A stretch of DNA of 64,000 nt from Petunia secreta (lineage: Eukaryota; Streptophyta; Magnoliopsida; Solanales; Solanaceae): contig JARKIP010000021.1 of the NCBI GenBank assembly GCA_029990175.1, forward strand, positions 23,999,501 to 24,063,500, given 5' to 3'. The position numbers were made by a program, and so were the translations under genes. Positions 57,596 to 64,000 of the stretch are shown here, one piece after another (position 1 is the stretch's first letter; each line of letters begins with the position of its first letter). The notes under the pieces are model-generated. The model did not search any database. It had not been told where the DNA came from and saw only the letters and a program-made list of their open reading frames with translations.

Positions 57596-60010
57596 CTAGG
57601 AACCAATCTGCTGCTGATGTTTCTGCTGTTTCTGATAATGCTTCATCAGAAGTTGAGCATACAGGAGCTCGTTCCAGGTATCTGGTACACCAGGAAGGCA
57701 CCAATGGCTGCAGTCTTGGTACCGCAATGTTGACTTCCTCTCCTCATCGGTCATGTTTGGCTTCCTGTATACTGATGGATGTCCATCCTTGCGGAAGTCT
57801 GTCATTCTAGTAATATTCAAGTAGTGTACCGGTGTCTTCATCCACCTGATCACATTCTCTAGCATTCCCGTTATCGGAGGATACAGAGAAGGTGACAAGT
57901 CTTTCTCATCTTCTAGTGGCTCAGTGTCACTATCACATTTTCCACCAGAATACCATTCCCCTCCACTGCAAATGAACCAAATAATAGCCAAACTAAGTCA
58001 TTTTCAGTATTTTGTTCTCATTATGTAGAGTTTACTGTAATTTATGGTCTTGTGCCAAATGCAGCTTATAATTACCTAAAATGAGAGACCGAATAGCCTC
58101 TGAAGAAGACTTGAGTCTTCTCTGGATCTACATTGGCCTCAATCCATCTTGACCATGTTGTCATTGCCTTGCGAAATGCCTCAACTACATTTAATTCACC
58201 ATAAACATGGCTACCTTCTTGATAGTAACCTTTCCTATAAAGTTTGTCAAGACATGAGCAAATTAATACTCCAAAATGGAAGCCACATGCGCATCCTTTA
58301 TGTCATTCAATCAGCAAGAGATGCACAAATTCAAATAGAAAATGAAAAGGAATAAAGAGGGTACCCTGCGGATGTTTTCTCATGAGTCCACCAATGCCCC
58401 GTGTTAAAGACGAGGATGTCAGCACCTTTGTATTTGTCGCATGACCTCTCAACAAGATCCAATCTGAGTGTTTCTTTCTTTGATCCATTCTCATCTGGCA
58501 TTTCCCACTCTTGAACCAGAAACGTAGAACGAACAAACTCTACAGAACAATTGTAGTCCTGCTCAAACATTCAGCAATAGATTAGCAGACTGTCTCAAGG
58601 AGGTATGGATATTATATAAATCTCTTGTCAAAAAGTTTCTCCTTGTAAGAATCAAATCATTTCATACTCGTTTGCAAAAGATTAATGATAACAACTACTA
58701 GTACGCCTCAATTCCAAGCAAGTTGGGGTCGGCTAGATGAATCATCACAGATCATGTGGCGCATTTCATTCTCATTCGCAAAAGATTAATAACAACTACA
58801 ACTATGCCTGGATCCTAAGCAAGTTGGGGTCGCTATATGAATCAACATAGATCATGTGGCTCCATTTAATGAATCAACATAAACATTTGACATACAAAGA
58901 CACCTAATCTGTTCATGAAGCTAGCTAACTATGTCTGTAGCAAATTAGATTCTTTACAAAGGACTTGATGAAAATCTTACTGCACTATATCCCTTTCATT
59001 ACATCCTTTTATTAAGACTTCCAAACATTTTGCCAAATATCATGATAATGTTGATGAAATCAACGATCAAAAGAGAAAAGCATACCATGAATATAAAAGA
59101 ATAAGCACCCTCTTTCTTGAAATCATGTCTACCAGAGGCCTCAAAAACTCTGCTCTTATCTTCAACAGAGTTTCTAAGTAAACACACCATTGATTCCCAC
59201 ATATTCCTATTCAAAGAATCACCAACATAAACTAGCCTCTTTCCTCTCAACAGTTCCAACATTTCTTTAGCATTCAACCTTCAAAAGAAATGAAGAACAA
59301 TAAATACCATATCACAAAATGATCATCACAAAATCAAACTCATTCATAAATAGTTTTTTCCAAAGTTTGCATAATTACCTTGGAATATTACAGTGTTTAG
59401 GCTGCCACCTGAACTTCTCATATCCATTATCTGGCCTTCCATTTTTATAACAATCAAATGGTTCATCTATATGAGGACATGAACCAGGTTCATATAAAGG
59501 ACCAACATCATCTTTCACCCATTTTCCATCAAAAATATCACAATGACTCATTTTTTCCCACCAAGACTCATTTTTTTCATTTCCACTTAACTTTCCTGTA
59601 TCTTTATCATTTGTCAAATTCTGCAAAGTTTCATTTTTTAACCCCTTTTCACCATTTTCAGTGATATTTTGAGAATGAGCAAAAGGGTATTGGGAGGTAC
59701 TAGTACTACTATGATTAGGGAAGAAATAATGAGAGTACAGACTGGAAAAATGTGATCTCTTTTCCAACATTTTCTTGAACCAAACAGAGGACTGGTTAAG
59801 TGAAGAATTGTTGCATACAAAGAAAACAGCACATGTAACAAGCATGAATGTGACACTAAAAGCTAATGGAGTCTTGACAGTTGGTGAAACTAAGCTTCTT
59901 TTTAGCTCTGACATTACGGTATTGTTGTTGTTCTTGACTACTTTTAATGGTGGTGAGGACAATGATGTTGCCTTCATGGTTGTTGGCAATGGTGCATGTG
60001 AATTATCCAT
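57596..60010 (-). CDS. TRICHOME BIREFRINGENCE-LIKE (TBL/DUF231) O-acetyltransferase
   Basis: Golgi type II membrane protein that adds O-acetyl groups to cell-wall polysaccharides (xylan, pectin or others, depending on the member). Minus-strand exons: 59379-60010, 59086-59278, 58365-58558, 58076-58234 and 57596-57965; 1548 nt, 515 aa, all GT-AG. Signal anchor at residues 48-66, then a Ser/Asn-rich stem with N-glycosylation sites. The PMR5N Cys-rich domain (CDIFDGKWV to HCNIPR) covers about 157-211. The catalytic GDS motif is at 230-232 (YVGDSLNRNMWE) and the DxxH motif at 477-480 (DCSHWCLPG). The start at 60010 is chosen because the longer frame's ATG at 60121 lies upstream of the TATA box (60106-60114). 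No disabling change. Which polysaccharide it acts on is not clear from sequence. Confidence 0.95.
58658..58862. repeat. 104-bp tandem repeat with SINE-like tail in TBL intron
   Basis: Copy 1 starts at 58658 and copy 2 at 58762. Both contain GCAAAAGATTAAT, CAAGCAAGTTGGGGTC and ATCATGTGGC. The word AAGTTGGGGTCGGCTA...ATGAATC is common in plant SINE/LINE-type repeats, so this may be a duplicated retroposon fragment. It lies in the second intron (58559-59085). Confidence 0.75.
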
Positions 60011-60105
60011 ATGAACAAGTTGTGTTAAGTCTATATGGGAAATTAATACTAGGGGTGAAGGAACAAGAGAAGGCTTATGAGGTTTCAGGTGGACTGGCTT
60101 ATAAG

Positions 60106-60114
60106 CTTTATATA
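60106..60114 (-). promoter_or_regulatory. TATA box of the TBL gene
   Basis: Minus strand TATATAAAG. Expected transcription start near 60080, giving a 5' UTR of about 70 nt before the ATG at 60010. Confidence 0.65.
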
Positions 60115-61165
60115 TAAACAAACAAATGTAAGAACTATCAAACTGTGGTGGCGAGGTAAGTACACTTTCATTCTTTATTATAGATTATAAGTTCGCGTCT
60201 TAAGAATATGGTCACCTTTATTGAAGCGCCTTTTACACCTTAAGGGAACTTTCCAGCAAGAATAGTGGAGTCTCAAATGAATGCGCAGTGAGAAACCAGA
60301 AAACAGAAGGGGAAAAAAATGTTTTCCTGCAAAAAACAAAAATGAAAATAAATGAAAAATAAAAAGTGAAACATTTGATAATTCCAATGTCACCTCAAAG
60401 TCAATTGACGGTGAAATCAAAGACTAGTAACAAGTGTAATTAGGACAAATGTCAAATTTCGAAAATGCAATCAACCACCCTTTTCATGGCCTTAGTATCC
60501 ACATACAATTGGATACACAAAGACATAAGAATAGGCACAATATCTATTTGCCGTACTTGAGTAAAAATGATAGTATTTAATTATTGTTGGCAAATTTTTT
60601 GTTTCTCAAATAACATTAACACTTCTTTCTTCTTTTTCATCTCCATAATAACATTGTTTATCCGAATATTTTTTAGTAGATGGATAAGAAACAAGATATG
60701 TACTACTACATCAAATATGATAGTAAAACTGCATTAACATTCGATGTTTACATCAACTTATATAACTTTACAATCTAACTGATCATAAATTTGAGGTGAT
60801 AATGTGTTAATTAACTTCATTTAGAGATAGCCCTGTTTGTGAAAGCATATGTAACGTTATGTATCATTATGTCACTGCAAAGCATAGTGTACAAGTAAGT
60901 TCTCAAGAAACAAAACTTTTTCTAGTATATAGCTAGAGAGTGAGAAAAGATAATATGCTTCATAGGTATTGTATAACCTGTAGTGCTATTAATACCTTGG
61001 CAAACTTCAATTCAAATATCATCACATTAGTCAACAATCAACATCTTTGTTTCACAAATGGCAAACACATATTGATTATAAGCACAGTTAGTAGTTGATA
61101 ATTAACTAGTACTCCGTATTTATTAAAATACCATGTGACGCTGAAACTTTTCAACCATCTGTCAT

Positions 61166-61300
61166 GCCCTATTCCATGGCATAATCATAGATCTCGCATT
61201 AAGAACTTACTTCTGAAGTAGGATTAATTATATAGAAAGCCCTACTCCATGGCATAATCGTAGATCTTGCATTGAAAACTTATTTCCTCCTTAGGAAATT
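61166..61300. repeat. 73-bp tandem duplication
   Basis: GCCCTATTCCATGGCATAAT at 61166 and GCCCTACTCCATGGCATAAT at 61239 begin two similar units; the second is truncated at the right. Confidence 0.7.
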
Positions 61301-62224
61301 AAATACAAACTCTTTATAAAGCTCTTTTATAACAATATTTACCTATAATACTCAAGTTTTTTATAAATCGATTTGTCATGTTACTCCTATGTTAATATTA
61401 CTATATTTTTCATAAAAACTAAAAAGATCTAGATAAAATAATGTTATTATGGAAAGGTTTGATTGTACAATAATCTAAGGTTGACCACCTATATATAACA
61501 TCTCAAACTAGAGATATTAAAAGCATCAGTTAATCCCCAAAAAAAAAAAGTTGGCTTTCTACATTTTGATTCTCTTCTGTCAGAACATTGTCTATTTCTC
61601 CATTTATTTCAGGGTTTCTGAATCTGGAAGTTTGTAGGGGTTCAGTTTTCACATGTCTTGTTGGTTCAAAGCTTCTTTAGTACCCCTATGACGGTAGTTG
61701 TTTAATTAATCGAATACAAGGTGATAGTTGAAAACTGAGCTTAAGATTTTAAAAGTAAAATGAATATGCATTTTAAAAGTTGTAAAGTGTATAGAATAAT
61801 ATTATTAGTGTTTATAACATCTCAAGATTGTCATATTTGAATTTTTTTTTTTGTGGGACGAACAGTTTCTTGAAGAGCGAATTCGATCTTATAGTTGTCT
61901 TCTTTGTTCGGAAAATGCACAGTGGGAGGGGATGCTAGTCGGTTCGGCGAAGTTTTCAAATAGCAATCCATTGCGTCGATAATAAGACTTAGAGTAGACG
62001 AACGATTCAAGCTCCTTACAGAAGGCAGTTCAGCTTGATAACTCGATAAGCTGTAATTTTTGGGTAAGTGCAATGACAGAACCTTCTTGGAAGATTGTAC
62101 AACCCTTCTCAAATTTCTATCATATACATGATATACTAAATTAGCTTCTTTTCTACTCCATTAAAGTTTTGTATTCTCGCCAACTTTGGTCAAGCTATCA
62201 TCTTAGCTTCTAAATTTTTGATAT

Positions 62225-62350
62225 CCACTCCCTCTGTTCCAATTTATGTTGCATTTATTTTCTTTTTAGTCTGTCCTGAAAATAATGTTATCTTTCTAAA
62301 AGTGGAAGCCACCGAAATTTTCATGACTTGTCTAGACCACAAATTTTTCC
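62225..62350. mobile_element. Fragment of a Stowaway-like MITE
   Basis: ACTCCCTCTGTTCCAATTTA at the left resembles a Stowaway end, and TCTAGACCACAAATTT resembles inner MITE sequence. No right end or target duplication is visible, so it is truncated or a different repeat. Confidence 0.4.
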
Positions 62351-63107
62351 AACTGCTCGTAAGGCCAAGCGATTGCCATAAGTTTTTCTTGAAACTTCTA
62401 GGGCTAAAGATAAAGAGCTTTCTTATGGGGACAAAAAATGTGAGAGCGGCGCCAGGATGTCCTAGTTCTGTAAATCTCCCGAGCTAACATGCATTGATCA
62501 AAGCCCACATAGAATCCTCCCTATGGCCCAGCTACTTTACGTAGTGAGGCCCAATTTGTCTCCTAAGGGCTGCTAGTGAGATCTAACAACAGCCCAATAG
62601 AAAGGCTACCTTGGGCCAAGATGATTCAAGTAGCCCAAAGTTCACAAGATGAGTACATTGGCTGAAATGACAGAAACATAGTTTAACATGAAAAGACTTA
62701 TTGCAAGAAATGTTCTTTGCACACGAATTTGTAATCTTTGTTCAAGATTCATAACTATTCTAGACTAATTCTAAATGACTTTCTAAGAAAATGTAGTGAA
62801 GAGCACAAGAATTGTGTCCGGCTCACAAATGACCATAAGAGGCCTCTTTAAACGAACCTCGAATAGTCTACAACTCATCATGACCTCAAATTCTGGACAC
62901 TAAACTCAAATGCAGGCTTATTCAATCAAACATCAGACAGAAGAACTGCAATTATTCTGTTTCACTAATGTTACAGATAAGAAACACACACGTGGCTCGG
63001 AGCAGTACGTTATCTGCTGAGCGCTGTTGGAGGAAGAAGTCTCAACTGGACAAACTCTTCGCTTCTGCCACACAGTGCAACTTGCCACGCCATTTGAAGC
63101 TCAGTTT

Positions 63108-63383
63108 TCAAGAAAGACCAATTACCTTTCCGGTAGAGGTGTCAAGGTCAATCTCGTAGAAAATAGGCCTCGTAGGCAGACCAGGCATCGTGCTCATCGT
63201 TCCAACTAATGGATAAATGAATCCTGCACCAATGCTTCCCCTAACATCTCTGATGGGCAGGATGAATCCACTTGGAGCGCCCTTCTTCGCAGCTTCATGC
63301 GAAAATGAATATTGTGTTTTAGCCATGCAAATCGGCAGATTGGAAAACCCTTGATTGCTGTACAACTCAATCTGTTTCTCAGC
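63108..63383 (-). CDS. Formate-tetrahydrofolate ligase, last exon (partial gene)
   Basis: Codes for the last 91 residues of 10-formyl-THF synthetase, the ATP-dependent cytosolic enzyme that charges formate onto tetrahydrofolate in one-carbon metabolism. The exon starts at 63383 after a TATTAG acceptor and begins AEKQIELYSNQGFSNLP. It continues KTQYSFSHEAAKKGAP, then IGAGFIYPLVGTMSTMPG, and ends TGKVIGLS before a TGA. These are highly conserved C-terminal motifs of the family. Position DVRGSIGAG has Gly where other plant enzymes I recall have Ala. Upstream exons are outside the window; the intron occupies at least 63384-64000. Confidence 0.93.
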   Translation of the reverse strand, partial: AEKQIELYSNQGFSNLPICMAKTQYSFSHEAAKKGAPSGFILPIRDVRGSIGAGFIYPLVGTMSTMPGLPTRPIFYEIDLDTSTGKVIGLS

Positions 63384-64000
63384 CTAATAGCACAGACATC
63401 AAAACTCCTTGTTAATGACAAAGGCCAAAGATATACAAACTGAGTATAACTACTTTCAACAATATCAAAATCTTCTAACAGACTAAATAACAGATCAATC
63501 TCAGATGGATTAGTGATAGTTTATCATTGTGATTAACATAATGGTCTAATTATGATAAGAATAAATCTTAGAACAAGAACTATCATGGCTTTGCTAAGAA
63601 AAAAGGAACTGTGATTTGTTTGTGTTTGTGGCAACGACCACTAAAAGGGCTTGTATGGCAGTCAAACAAGTGATTTATGTTGATATCCGAGCTACCTCTT
63701 ATTTTATATCCTTATACTTTCATCAACTTTTACTCATATCTGCAACTAAGTCTAACTACAGCAACTCTTCTGCAGCCTCTCTAAACTAAAATCAGTAATC
63801 AATTGGCTACTTTCCGTTTACTGTAACTTAAGGGCCAACATCAAATCCACCCATTTATATTTAAAAGCTTGCACAGAACTTCATTGACCGCTAAGCCACA
63901 CCTTGGATGCCGCTTAATCTATATACTTATTAAAAGTAAAAGAAGGTTCACTGACTCTTATCCTTGATTTACTAAGATGAATAAGCTCAACTCAGTCCTG
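63384..64000 (-). other. Intron of formate-THF ligase gene (partial)
   Basis: AT-rich, with no frame matching the enzyme. It is read as intron because the next upstream exon is not found before the window ends. Confidence 0.7.

Larger units (their letters stand above)
60121..63107. other. Intergenic region between TBL and formate-THF ligase genes
   Basis: The left part should hold the TBL promoter. The right part should hold the 3' UTR of the formate-THF ligase gene. A 73-bp tandem duplication (61166-61300) and a MITE-like fragment (62225-62350) are seen. An open frame of 93 codons on the minus strand at 61831-62112 matches nothing I recognise and has no visible promoter. Confidence 0.5.

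Noticed and set aside
60011..60121. Longer TBL start at 60121
   Set aside because: The TATA box at 60106-60114 would lie inside the coding region, and the extra residues do not resemble a TBL N-terminus.
61831..62112. 93-aa minus-strand frame
   Set aside because: No recognisable domain, promoter or splice context; could be real but cannot be supported.

Overview
This window is nuclear DNA from a plant, most likely a member of the Solanaceae. The gene at 29602-31797 closely resembles the lignin-forming anionic peroxidase known from tobacco, and the transposons (a Tnt1-like Copia element, very large Tat/Ogre-like Gypsy elements, Stowaway MITEs, an Au-like SINE) are typical of that family. The host genes have short exons, AT-rich introns and canonical GT-AG splice sites.

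Host genes are few. Two class III peroxidase genes lie head-to-head: one on the minus strand (1289-3644, 332 aa) and one on the plus strand (29602-31797, 324 aa). They share the same 4-exon structure, and their second and third exons are equal in length (189 and 166 nt). A 515-aa TRICHOME BIREFRINGENCE-LIKE (TBL) polysaccharide O-acetyltransferase gene with five exons is on the minus strand at 57596-60010. The last exon of a formate-tetrahydrofolate ligase gene is on the minus strand at 63108-63383; the rest of that gene lies beyond the right edge.

The rest is mostly nested transposons. Left nest (5118-26218, between the peroxidases): (i) a decayed minus-strand Copia element (5123-15923, target duplication CATTA) that was invaded by (ii) a short Tnt1-like gag-only element (5132-7732, target duplication GTAAA) and (iii) a 2.36-kb solo LTR (9358-11716, target duplication CTAAC); next to it, (iv) a minus-strand gag-only Gypsy derivative (16092-26218) whose gag is split by (v) a 3.86-kb solo LTR (20309-24167, target duplication CTTTG). 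Removing these would leave the two peroxidase genes about 5 kb apart.

Right nest (34638-56809): a young Tat-like Gypsy element (663-bp LTRs with 3 differences counted, target duplication AAGAC) interrupted in its second RNase H domain by a still younger Ogre-like non-autonomous element (39649-50126, 1395-bp LTRs with 4 differences counted, target duplication ATCCC). The Tat-like element has several unusual features: gag-protease and pol are in the same frame, separated only by a UAG in the tobacco-mosaic-virus type readthrough context (UAG CAA UUA); a tRNA-like Pol III unit follows pol; and a four-exon, 927-aa gene runs antisense to the element from its own TATA/G-box promoter. The nested Ogre-like element carries four dispersed copies of a two-hairpin motif whose stems vary in a compensatory way, which suggests a structured RNA that has not been named.

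Exon limits, target duplications and repeat periods were read by eye from the sequence. Family names rest on recognised motifs, not on a database search.
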